64,000 nucleotides of DNA from contig JAFDKH010000001.1 in assembly GCA_019307065.1 (NCBI GenBank), positions 1 through 64,000 of the forward strand. Reading direction: 5' to 3'. The notes under the pieces are model-generated. The model was not told where the DNA came from, ran no database searches, and was given only the letters and a program-made list of their open reading frames with translations. Each line of letters starts with the position of its first letter. Position 1 is the first letter of the stretch. A program made the translations under genes and the position numbers. The DNA is from Deltaproteobacteria bacterium (GTDB taxonomy: Bacteria; Myxococcota; B64-G9). Positions 33,153-41,725 of this stretch are shown here, in pieces.

Positions 33153-35031
33153 GCTTATCGATCTCGTCCAGGGACTGTTCCATGGATAAAAAAGCCTGCT
33201 TGTAGGGTTCCGAGCCACTCATGTCTACTCCGCCGATCTTCAATAGCTGGACTGGATACTTGGACCCACCCGACTTGAGCATCTTCAGGTATTTGTCTCG
33301 GGCCTTGTCATCTTTGGCATAAATATTTTCGGCGATGGCTGTAGCCGCAATAAAACTCGTAGTGTATTGGAACATATAGAAATTGTAATAAAAGTGCGGG
33401 ATATAGGCCCATTCAACAGCATACAGCGGGTGAATTTGGATAATACCATCTTTATCCCCATAGTATTCTTTCAGCAACTTCATGTAGAGCTGATCGAGCT
33501 TGTCGGCCGTTAGCGGCTGCCCTTGCTGGGCCAGGTCATGAATGCTCAACTCGAACTCGGCAAACAATGCTTGCCTGAACACCGTTTGGCGAAAGTTCTC
33601 CAGGTGCTGACCAAGCAGAAACAGCCTTTTATTGCGGTCCTTTTCGTTGGCATAGAGATGCAGTCTCAGCAGGTTTTCGTTTACGGTTGAGGCTACCTCG
33701 GCCACGAAAGTTGGATAGTCGGCCAAAACAAATGGCTGATTCTTGTTGCTCAGATAACTGTGCATGGCGTGCCCATATTCATGCGCCATCGTACTCATGC
33801 TTTCGTAGTCATCGTTGTAATTCAGCAAGATGAACGGGTGAACATCGTAGGCATCCCCGGCGCTGTAGGCTCCACTACGCTTGCCCTTGGTGGGATAGAC
33901 ATCCGACCAGCGCTGAGTAAAAGCCTGCTTCAGGATAGCGATGTAATCTTCGCCCAGGGGGGCCAGGGCTTCGATCAAAATCGCCTGGGCTTTATCGTAA
34001 GAGTACTTCATTTTCACGGTCGGAACGATCGATGCATACAAGTCATGGTAGCCGAGTTCGGGCAGCTTCAATAATTTCTTGCGAACCTTGAGAAATCTCC
34101 ACAACAGGGGTCGCGCTGCACGAATTTGCTTGATCATGTTGGTGTAGATATCGGTCGGTACATTCGTCCGGTCGAGCGAACTGTGCAGGTCGCTTTTGTA
34201 TTTTCGCACCTTGGTATAGTAGCTGTCTCGGCTGACAACCCCGGCCAGTAATGCCGCATAACTCTCGCGGAATTTATTCAGAGCCCCGAAAAAAGCCTGG
34301 AACACTTTCAGGCGGTCGTCCCGGTCGACTTCGGCCCGGTAACTGGTGTACATGGCCGGTGTTAAAGTGACTTTTTCGCCGTTCTTCAAACTGATCTCGG
34401 GGTATGGCAAGTTCAAAGTCGAAATCGCCCGATACACATTCGAAGGCACCGCAGCCAAATTGCCTGCCCGGGCAATCAGTTCCTCCTCTTTTTGCGTAAG
34501 AATATGTTTTCTGCGGCGAGTGATATTGTTCAGGTAATGGCGATAGTTTTTGAGCCGCTTTGATTTCAACATAGTCTTCATTTTTTTTGTCGGAATCCGC
34601 AGGATCTCCGGCTCGACAAAAGAAAGGGCAGCTTCCACCTCTGTGCCTATTTTCTGAATTCTGGACTTTAAAGCCTGTCCCTGGCTGTCGCGCGCATCCT
34701 GGTCGTTATTAGCCATTGCATAAATGTGGAGTCGATAGTGTCGTTTGGTCAGGTTAAACTGACGATCTAAACAACTTGCCAGTTTCTTGATGCTGTTTCC
34801 CAGGCTGCCCTTGCACTTCTGTACGGCCTTGACGTCAGCAGACAATTTCTTCAAATCTTCTTCCCACTTGGCCTTGGAAGAATACAAGTCGGAGAGCTTC
34901 CACTTGTGTTTTTCGTCGATTTGGCTCCGCTCTTTGGTCTTTGGGCTCATTTTTTCCTCTCCTGACACCGTGCCAGCCATAATGGTCACACAAAAAAGCA
35001 ACGTCCCAAACAATCTGTAGCAAACATTCAT
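33139..35031 (-). CDS. pepF: M3 family oligoendopeptidase F-like, exported
   Basis: 630 aa with a signal peptide (L-F-G-T-L-L-F-C-V-T-I-M-A-G-T-V-S-G-E), unusual because most PepF enzymes are cytoplasmic. The zinc site H-E-Y-G-H lies in M-A-H-E-Y-G-H-A-M-H-S, with the downstream E-V-A-S-T-V-N-E glutamate ligand. The N-terminal helical M3 domain and the C-terminal G-G-S-K-Y-P segment are complete, so length fits the family. It probably trims oligopeptides in the periplasm. GGGAG precedes the ATG. Confidence 0.92.
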   Translation of the reverse strand: MNVCYRLFGTLLFCVTIMAGTVSGEEKMSPKTKERSQIDEKHKWKLSDLYSSKAKWEEDLKKLSADVKAVQKCKGSLGNSIKKLASCLDRQFNLTKRHYRLHIYAMANNDQDARDSQGQALKSRIQKIGTEVEAALSFVEPEILRIPTKKMKTMLKSKRLKNYRHYLNNITRRRKHILTQKEEELIARAGNLAAVPSNVYRAISTLNLPYPEISLKNGEKVTLTPAMYTSYRAEVDRDDRLKVFQAFFGALNKFRESYAALLAGVVSRDSYYTKVRKYKSDLHSSLDRTNVPTDIYTNMIKQIRAARPLLWRFLKVRKKLLKLPELGYHDLYASIVPTVKMKYSYDKAQAILIEALAPLGEDYIAILKQAFTQRWSDVYPTKGKRSGAYSAGDAYDVHPFILLNYNDDYESMSTMAHEYGHAMHSYLSNKNQPFVLADYPTFVAEVASTVNENLLRLHLYANEKDRNKRLFLLGQHLENFRQTVFRQALFAEFELSIHDLAQQGQPLTADKLDQLYMKLLKEYYGDKDGIIQIHPLYAVEWAYIPHFYYNFYMFQYTTSFIAATAIAENIYAKDDKARDKYLKMLKSGGSKYPVQLLKIGGVDMSGSEPYKQAFLSMEQSLDEIDKLIAK

Positions 35032-35140
35032 GTAGGTCTCCCTTTCGAGCTGTATTTTCCGCTTTATCTGCCTACACTATTCGATGTTCGATCACAAGCG
35101 CATAAAATGTCTTGGGTCTGCTCGTGATATGGTCGGAAAC

Positions 35141-35172
35141 AAAAAAGCGCCGGAAGAATCATCTTCCGGCGC
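35141..35172 (-). terminator. Intrinsic terminator of Cys-rich lipoprotein gene
   Basis: A perfect 11-bp G/C-rich stem (GCGCCGGAAGA / TCTTCCGGCGC, loop of 4) is followed on the minus strand by six T. It begins 51 bp after the stop of the minus-strand gene at 35223-37847. Confidence 0.92.
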
Positions 35173-35222
35173 TTCATCTCATAGCGGCGCCTGTGCCCTA
35201 GGCAAGCACCAGGAGGAAGCCC

Positions 35223-37847
35223 TTACGGGCGATCATCTTGGTCACACTGGCCAAAGAAGGCCAATTCCACACCGGCGCAGTTGAGGAAGCAGATGTTGTC
35301 ATAGGTATTGCCGTCAAAACCGCAGACCGGGTCATAGTATTCGGGGCAAACACAGTCGGGCTCTAAACAACGGCTTTCGCAGAAACCGGCCTCGTCGCAG
35401 AACTGCTGGCACAAGGTTCCTGGAGGACAATCGTTGTCATCATTGCACTGACCCGTGCTGTTGATGTTTTCGAGACATTCAAGATATGCAGGCGTCTGAA
35501 CAAAGCCACAAGTCTGCTGTCCGCTACCGGTTTGCAGCAATTCGCAGGTAGTCAGCTGCAGGCACTCGTACTCGGGCAGCCAGACGCAAGTGCTGCTGAT
35601 CGGATAAGGCGCACAAATTTCTCCCGAGCAACCGGTCACGATGCACTCCGAGGCAACCGGCACACACTGACCCCAGCAAGGCGGGCAATTGTCGTCCGGA
35701 CCACAGGGCATATCCGGGCAGTATCCGATTTCACAACGGAATCCCTCGGGACAATCGGCATCATCGACGCAGTCCATCTGAGGCAGCGGCATGCAAACAC
35801 CGATATTAGTGCAGCCACCTGTCTCGTCCGAGCAGAATTCGCAGTACATGCCCGGCCCGCATTCTTCGTCACTGAAGCATTCCTGGGGACCGCCGCCGCA
35901 TTCGCCATGGTGTAGAATGAAGGCGCCTTCGCACTCGGCAAAGCAAGCGTTAGAGAAGGTACGAACTTCACAGGGGCCGCCACAGTCGTCGGGGTCGCTC
36001 TGATCGTCACAACCATCATAGCAGATCTCTCCGCAAACCGGGTCCCAGATATCCGGGCAATTGCAGTTGTCAAACACGCAACGTCCGTCAATGCAGCGAC
36101 CAAAGGTGCCTTCGCTCATGCGACAGTCCTCGTCGCTGAAACATTCGGGCTGCTGGTCGGGCACGCAGATGCCGACACAACAATTCGGGTCGCCGGTATC
36201 GTCGCAATTGGGGTCGCACTCCATCATTTCGCAAACGTACCCCGGAGGGCATTCCCAGTTGGCATGGCAATACATCGGCTCGAACACACAGCGTCCTTCG
36301 ACACAGTGTCCGACTTCACCGGAGCCGATGATACAATCAGTGTCGACCTGGCATTCGGGATTAACCGGCACACAGTAGCTTTCGCAACCGGGTAAGCAAT
36401 CGGGGTCGTCAGGATGGCAATCCCAACAAACTGTTACGCATTCCATTCCCGGAGGACAGTAGTCGCCATCTGGGCCGCAAGGAATTTCTTCGAAGACACA
36501 TCTGCCGTCGATGCAGAAACCGATGTCGCCACCGGCAACCCTGCAGTCTTCATCAGTATAGCACTCGGGCTCAAAGCCGGGAACGCAATGACCCACGCAA
36601 ATTGGGTCGCATTCACCGCTGGCCGGGTCGCAATCGGGCGGGCACTCGCCCGTCTCGGAATCACAGCCGGCCTGCCAGCATTCCATGACACACACGAAAC
36701 CCTCGGGGCAATCCTGGTCGGAATCGCATTCCGGCAGGGCCTCGGGAACGCAATGGCCAACACAACCCGGCAGGCAATCGCCGTTCGGATCGGTCGAATC
36801 GCAATCCCAGCAAGCGATTTCGCAGACCAGGCCATCCGGGCAGTCGTCATTGGTCTGGCATTCGAATGCTTCCGGGACGCAGCGCCCGATGCATTCTTCT
36901 TCGCAAATACCGGTAACCGGGTCACATTCCGGCGGGCACTCGCCACTATTGGGATCGCAAGCCATGCCCCAGCATTCCATTACACAGACGAAGCCTTCCG
37001 GGCACGGGTTGTTAGGTCCACATTCGTTCTGCTGAACCGGCACACAACGGCCGACACAGACAGGTTCACACTCGCCTGTAGAGGGATCACAATCTTCGGG
37101 GCATTGGCCGTCGGGATCACAACCGGCCTGCCAACATTCCATTATGCATTCGTATCCTGCGGGACAGGCGTTATTTTCATCGCAAGTCAGATCTTCGAAC
37201 ACACAACGTCCATCGATACACTGCGGAATCTGGTCGGACCAGGGATAGATCATACAATCTTCGTCGGTCTGACATTCGTCTTCGACACAACGGCAGATCG
37301 GACAGCCGTCCGGATCGGTCATGAATCCATTGGCACAGTACAGATCACACACGACGTCCGGGCAATGCGGCTCGCTGCATTCTCCCCGGCAACCAAGCGA
37401 GATGGTAAAGGTGCCGCCGACGCTGCCGTCAATCGTTCCCAGAGCAATCAAGTAACGGCCGTTGTCGGACAGCCCAAAATCGCTGATCAAACCGTCCAGA
37501 TCGGTTTGGCCGGTTTTGTCCAGGGCAATATGACTGCCCCAGATGCCCTTGTTGCTGATCGGTCCATAAAGAATCAAGACCGGATCTTCACCATTGGTCG
37601 ATTTCAAGGTGACGGTCACGCGGGCACCTTGATTGGCATCGAAAACATAGCCGGTCAGCACTTTCTGAGTCGAGAAAGTCTCGTTGATCAGTGCCGATCC
37701 GAAGTCTATCGTGCCACGTACTTCGAGTAGCTCACTCGCATTTTTGTTGAGGATTGGCGGATTGTACTTTGAGTCGCCGGTATAGCTCGAACAGCCGGCT
37801 ATCAGCCCCAGACACAGTAACGCACTGATCCATCTCATCTTTTTCAT
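35223..37847 (-). CDS. Very Cys-rich repeat lipoprotein with Kazal-like modules
   Basis: 874 aa. Signal peptide with lipobox L-I-A-G-C. Residues about 40-145 form a PPC-like beta-sandwich (V-T-V-T-L-K...G-R-Y-L-I-A-L-G). The rest is built of disulfide-rich units: several repeats of C-P-x-G-F/Y-x-C-x-M-E-C-W followed by G-E-C-P-P-x-C-D-P and C-V-G-x-C-V-P, alternating with D-x-D-C-x...C-I-D-G-R-C-V-F units. Two Kazal/follistatin-like modules occur: D-P-V-C-G-E-I-C and, at the end, D-P-V-C-G-F-D-G-N-T-Y. AGGAGG lies 6 bp before the ATG at 37847, deciding the start. Kazal domains inhibit serine proteases, so defence against proteases or adhesion is possible. A strong terminator follows. Confidence 0.88.
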   Translation of the reverse strand: MKKMRWISALLCLGLIAGCSSYTGDSKYNPPILNKNASELLEVRGTIDFGSALINETFSTQKVLTGYVFDANQGARVTVTLKSTNGEDPVLILYGPISNKGIWGSHIALDKTGQTDLDGLISDFGLSDNGRYLIALGTIDGSVGGTFTISLGCRGECSEPHCPDVVCDLYCANGFMTDPDGCPICRCVEDECQTDEDCMIYPWSDQIPQCIDGRCVFEDLTCDENNACPAGYECIMECWQAGCDPDGQCPEDCDPSTGECEPVCVGRCVPVQQNECGPNNPCPEGFVCVMECWGMACDPNSGECPPECDPVTGICEEECIGRCVPEAFECQTNDDCPDGLVCEIACWDCDSTDPNGDCLPGCVGHCVPEALPECDSDQDCPEGFVCVMECWQAGCDSETGECPPDCDPASGECDPICVGHCVPGFEPECYTDEDCRVAGGDIGFCIDGRCVFEEIPCGPDGDYCPPGMECVTVCWDCHPDDPDCLPGCESYCVPVNPECQVDTDCIIGSGEVGHCVEGRCVFEPMYCHANWECPPGYVCEMMECDPNCDDTGDPNCCVGICVPDQQPECFSDEDCRMSEGTFGRCIDGRCVFDNCNCPDIWDPVCGEICYDGCDDQSDPDDCGGPCEVRTFSNACFAECEGAFILHHGECGGGPQECFSDEECGPGMYCEFCSDETGGCTNIGVCMPLPQMDCVDDADCPEGFRCEIGYCPDMPCGPDDNCPPCWGQCVPVASECIVTGCSGEICAPYPISSTCVWLPEYECLQLTTCELLQTGSGQQTCGFVQTPAYLECLENINSTGQCNDDNDCPPGTLCQQFCDEAGFCESRCLEPDCVCPEYYDPVCGFDGNTYDNICFLNCAGVELAFFGQCDQDDRP

Positions 37848-38160
37848 GGCTTTCCTCCTGTGGATTGAAATAGAAGTCTTCATAGTGCCAATGATAAGAG
37901 CAAGGGACATGCCAAACGAGCCTCAAACCAGGGTATATATACCTAAGAGCATGTTATTTGGGGTTATTTTGAAGTTACTAGATTTACAGCCTAGTGATGG
38001 ATATCACACAAGTGTCAAGTTTGATTGACACCTCACATCACATAAAGCGAGTTTTATCTTTCTTTACAACCACTTATCGTGGGCTGCAAGCTCGACAGCA
38101 GATCGTCAAGTTTACTTTACATGTTTGGAATCAGCCGGCCGGTCGCTTAGTTTGGGTTCG
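37848..38160. other. Intergenic region, 313 bp, promoter-like
   Basis: No open frame of note. It holds a GGTATATATACC palindrome (about 37930-37941) and an inverted repeat GTGTCAA-N6-TTGACAC at 38012-38031. The latter supplies a TTGACA on the minus strand that could be the -35 box of the Cys-rich lipoprotein gene; a TAGGCT lies 19 bp on. Nothing else recognised. Confidence 0.5.
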
Positions 38161-40371
38161 CTAATCGATAATGCCGTAGTAACGCGCCATCCAGTACGGC
38201 AGCAACCAGAAGGTTCCCGACGATTCACTATGACCGTTTCCGCGTTGTTCATAGGAATACGGGTTTTCGGCCCAGCGCATGACTTGCCTTTCATCGTAGG
38301 CAAAGACGAACTTGTTCTGCGGCCGGCCCTGCCGGTCATTATATGGATTCTGGTCTTTGTCCCAGCGGTGACTGTGATCGAGGCCCCAATGAATCAAGTT
38401 GAGCGGCAGCTTCTGCAGTGTTTCGATTGAATCACTCAGGTCATATACTTCTTTCCGGGCCAGGGGCGCGTAGATCATATTGAATTCGGGGTTTCTTTCG
38501 GGTCGCTGCACTTGCCACAAGTATTCAAGCCCCTGACACTCGAGTTGCGGGTTGCCGTTTCTCCATAGTTCCAACAAGGCCGGATCGTCTTCGTAGCGCA
38601 TCAGAGTATACATCGCCAAAAAAGACATCTCCTCGCTGTCGTGATTGGTGTGCCACTTCAGATTAGTTTCTTCGATGCAGCTTATGTAGTCTTTGTAGTT
38701 GCGATCATGAACAAGATATTCAAAGGATTCCCTGAAGCGTTCCTGACCGGTCATGCGGTAGGCGGCATGTAGGGCACCTAAGATCATGGCCGAGTTCAGA
38801 CCGGCATCGCCAAACATGGCCGACGGGTTTTCTTCCATCCACTCCGGGTTGAAGAAACCATGCGTAGTCGGTTCGCCATCGATATCCAATAATTTATAGT
38901 CGTTATCGATGATGTAGCCGACGATCCGGCCGATCGTTGCGGCCACGTCCTGCTGTTGTTCTTGATCGGCCACCAGGTCGTAGTAAAGCGAGAGCCCGAA
39001 AATGTGCCCGACGAATTCATCCGAAGACGTGTCACCTTTCCAACACCAGACTTCGTCCGCGGTCAAATGCCATTCACCACCGGCTTGCTGCATGGCTTCG
39101 CATTCATCACCCGCAACAATCGAGCGGGCAAAAAACCCCTCGATCGGAGTTACTTCTTCGAGCTTCATCAGCGCATATGCGGCAACCCGGGCGTTCTCAC
39201 GGGCTTCGGCTTCGTCGGTTACGGCGTAACGGAAACACTGTGAGGCCAAATACATGGCAGTCCATTGACCATCATTGTCATCATCACGGTTGTAAAAAGT
39301 GGTCAAATCGCCGTATTCGCGCAATACATTTGCTGTAGTTGTGTAGCCCAGACGCAGGTGACGCGCCTGGGTGACCTGATCAAAAACTGCCGCTTTGGAA
39401 GCTAAAGTCATGCTGCGCTGTTCGATCTTTGAAACACCCCCGGCGGTCGCCAGCCAGATCGTGCCGTCTGCGGCTCGAGCCAATCCGCGAACATTCTCAT
39501 GCGGAATCCAGTTGATCCCGAAGTAGTAGCGGCGTGACCCGTCAGCATAATAGACGCTGGCACCCTTACTGGTTGCCACCAGCAGATTGCCGCTGCCGTC
39601 GAAATCAATATCGAGTACGTCACCGTAATGTAAACCGTCCGCACCAACGAAGGCAGTCCAGACTGAACTGGCTGAGTCACGTTTTGCCAGGCCGGCGTCT
39701 GTGCCCACCCAGATGGTTGAACCTGGGCCAAGCGTCAGGGCCGTAACCAGATTAGACGGCAGCCCCTCGGCACTGGTGATAAGGCCTGCCGAACTGAAGA
39801 CCCCCTGGGGGGTAGCCGCAAACCAGGTTCCATCGGGCAGATCGCAAATCGCCCCGACCGGTTGATTGATGCTTTCAAAAATGGAATGGAAACTCGTATC
39901 CCAGTAGCCGGCCAGATTCTCACCGGCCAACCACCAGCCGCCTGCAGCGCGCGGTGCGACAAAGGAAGCCAGCGCTCCAACCGGCAAATCAACAACCTGG
40001 CCCCCGATTTCCGCCCCCTGGGGACCGACGACTGCCAGAGTGCCGCTATCATTAAAAGCCAAGTCGCTTATCTGACCCGAAATAGCGAGGGTTACCGGCA
40101 ACCAGGTATTTCCGTCCCATTTTCGAACTCCATCTGCCAAGGCAACGTGACACGTATCTGAAGAATCCAATCCGACGGCATTCACGTCGTCAAGCTGGCC
40201 GACAACCAGGCCGACTTCTTGAATGTAGGCTTGATCCAGATGCACTTCAGGAGGCTCCCACTTGTTGTTACCGGCGTCTCCATCAAGACCGGCGTCAGAT
40301 TTGTCTGATTCGGCATTACAGGCAAATACAAGAAAACAAAGCGCGATTAAACCGAATGGATATTTTTTCAT
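38161..40371 (-). CDS. Lipoprotein with beta-propeller N-terminus and alpha-helical C-terminal domain
   Basis: 736 aa. Signal peptide with lipobox L-V-F-A-C and an acidic mature start. Residues about 45-320 contain short propeller repeats: W-D-G-N-T-W-L-P-V, G-S-T-I-W-V-G-T-D-A-G-L-A and D-G-T-I-W-L-A-T-A-G-G-V of the reg_prop type. Residues about 340-736 are helical with many aromatic residues (E-E-M-S-F-L-A-M-Y-T-L-M-R-Y; H-S-H-R-W-D; F-W-L-L-P-Y-W-M-A-R-Y-Y) and resemble an alpha/alpha toroid as in glycosidases or lyases. I cannot assign catalysis. It has no Shine-Dalgarno. Confidence 0.8.
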   Translation of the reverse strand: MKKYPFGLIALCFLVFACNAESDKSDAGLDGDAGNNKWEPPEVHLDQAYIQEVGLVVGQLDDVNAVGLDSSDTCHVALADGVRKWDGNTWLPVTLAISGQISDLAFNDSGTLAVVGPQGAEIGGQVVDLPVGALASFVAPRAAGGWWLAGENLAGYWDTSFHSIFESINQPVGAICDLPDGTWFAATPQGVFSSAGLITSAEGLPSNLVTALTLGPGSTIWVGTDAGLAKRDSASSVWTAFVGADGLHYGDVLDIDFDGSGNLLVATSKGASVYYADGSRRYYFGINWIPHENVRGLARAADGTIWLATAGGVSKIEQRSMTLASKAAVFDQVTQARHLRLGYTTTANVLREYGDLTTFYNRDDDNDGQWTAMYLASQCFRYAVTDEAEARENARVAAYALMKLEEVTPIEGFFARSIVAGDECEAMQQAGGEWHLTADEVWCWKGDTSSDEFVGHIFGLSLYYDLVADQEQQQDVAATIGRIVGYIIDNDYKLLDIDGEPTTHGFFNPEWMEENPSAMFGDAGLNSAMILGALHAAYRMTGQERFRESFEYLVHDRNYKDYISCIEETNLKWHTNHDSEEMSFLAMYTLMRYEDDPALLELWRNGNPQLECQGLEYLWQVQRPERNPEFNMIYAPLARKEVYDLSDSIETLQKLPLNLIHWGLDHSHRWDKDQNPYNDRQGRPQNKFVFAYDERQVMRWAENPYSYEQRGNGHSESSGTFWLLPYWMARYYGIID

Positions 40372-40533
40372 GGGTAGATGCTAGCACACGACCAGACTGC
40401 GAAGACAATATCTCCAAATTGCCACCTAAAGTACGCACTTTCAAGACCGGCCCGGGTCTCATTCTACAGTAATTTCAGGGAATTGAGTTTTTGGCACGCT
40501 ATTCGCTTAATCTCGGGCCTAAGGAGGCTGATC

Positions 40534-41712
40534 ATGCTTTTTATAATTGCGATCACAGTCTGTAGCGGTTTTAGCTTGCTGGCCGCCTTGGCCCTGATTC
40601 GAGTAACCGCCGCCCGTCGAATGAAGCTTTTGCGTTTGGGCACCGAAGCCAACGTTACGGTATTGAAACCGCTATGCGGTGCGGATGACTCTCTGGAAGC
40701 AAACCTGGAAACATTTTTTTTGCAGCGCTACTTGAACTACGAACTGCTCTTTGGCGTCGAAGGCGAAAATGATCCGGCGATTGCGGTAGTTCACAGACTG
40801 CGCCTGCGCTATCCGGACATCCCTTGCAGACTCGTAATTCACAACGGGGCCCGCGGGCTCAACCCCAAGGTCTCCAACATACGCGCCATGCTCGAATCCG
40901 GCTCGCACGATATTATCGTGATTTCAGATTCCAATGTTGCAGTTTCTCCCGACTACCTGCAGAAAATGGTCGCCGAGCTGCTCGAGGACAATGTCGGCCT
41001 GGTTACCAGTCCGATTGCCGGTGTGGGCGAGAAGACATTTGGGGCCTTGCTGGAAAACATGCAGCTCAACAGCCAGATTGCCGGCTGTGTGGCCGCCTCG
41101 AGTCTATTCGGCCGCAGCCTGGTTGTCGGCAAGTCGGTCATGTTTCGCCGTTCGGTATTCGATCGTCTGGGCGGTTTTTCTTCGGTGGCAAATGTGCTGG
41201 CCGAGGACTACGTCATGGGGCGCATGTTCCAATCGGCCGGATACGAGGTGCGCCTGTGTCAGGGTATTGTTCGTAACGTGTGTGCCAAGACCGGCTTTTT
41301 GGCCTTTGTCAAAAGATACTTGCGCTGGTCTGTAATGCGGGCGCGCATCAAGCCGCTGGCCTACCCGTTCGAACCGCTTTGCAACCCGGCCGCCATAGCC
41401 CTGTTGGCTTTGATATCGGGTGCCGCGGGAGCCTGGGTGCTGGTTTGGGCCCTGACATTAATTCTGATCCGTGATGCAATCTGCTGGGTCCGGCTGCGCG
41501 GATTTTCGGGGCTGTTGTCCGTCCTTGTTTTGGCGCCCCTTAAAGACTTGATCATGTTTGGCATCTGGGCCGCCGCCCCGCTGGTCCGCCATATCTCCTG
41601 GCGTTCACACCGTGTGCGAATCAGTGCCGGCACTCGACTTTACGCCAACCGGCCGATGCACATTCCCGAGGTTTCACTCCATGAGGAAGCTCCGGCAGTT
41701 GTGCGCAACTGA
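40534..41712 (+). CDS. GT21-type (ceramide glucosyltransferase / HpnI-like) glycosyltransferase
   Basis: 392 aa. An N-terminal membrane helix is followed by a GT-A domain with D-residues in L-C-G-A-D-D-S, I-S-D-S-N-V and A-E-D-Y-V-M-G, and the R-Y-L-R-W form of the (Q/R)xxRW motif. Two or three C-terminal membrane helices follow. This layout is that of ceramide glucosyltransferases and hopanoid HpnI. ATG at 40534 with AAGGAGG ahead; a longer frame from 40378 lacks such a signal. No other hopanoid genes lie nearby, so a glycolipid product is likely but its acceptor is unknown. Confidence 0.88.
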   Translation: MLFIIAITVCSGFSLLAALALIRVTAARRMKLLRLGTEANVTVLKPLCGADDSLEANLETFFLQRYLNYELLFGVEGENDPAIAVVHRLRLRYPDIPCRLVIHNGARGLNPKVSNIRAMLESGSHDIIVISDSNVAVSPDYLQKMVAELLEDNVGLVTSPIAGVGEKTFGALLENMQLNSQIAGCVAASSLFGRSLVVGKSVMFRRSVFDRLGGFSSVANVLAEDYVMGRMFQSAGYEVRLCQGIVRNVCAKTGFLAFVKRYLRWSVMRARIKPLAYPFEPLCNPAAIALLALISGAAGAWVLVWALTLILIRDAICWVRLRGFSGLLSVLVLAPLKDLIMFGIWAAAPLVRHISWRSHRVRISAGTRLYANRPMHIPEVSLHEEAPAVVRN

Positions 41713-41725
41713 AGCAGACAACCAA

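Noticed and set aside
36414-37730. 438-codon open frame on the plus strand opposite the Cys-rich lipoprotein
   Set aside because: It is the shadow of a repetitive, Cys-codon-rich gene: its sequence tracks the repeats, has no Shine-Dalgarno and no domain. The minus-strand protein has a signal peptide and terminator.
40378-41712. Longer start for the glycosyltransferase
   Set aside because: The ATG at 40534 has AAGGAGG ahead and starts at the first membrane helix; the extra 52 residues look like noncoding sequence.
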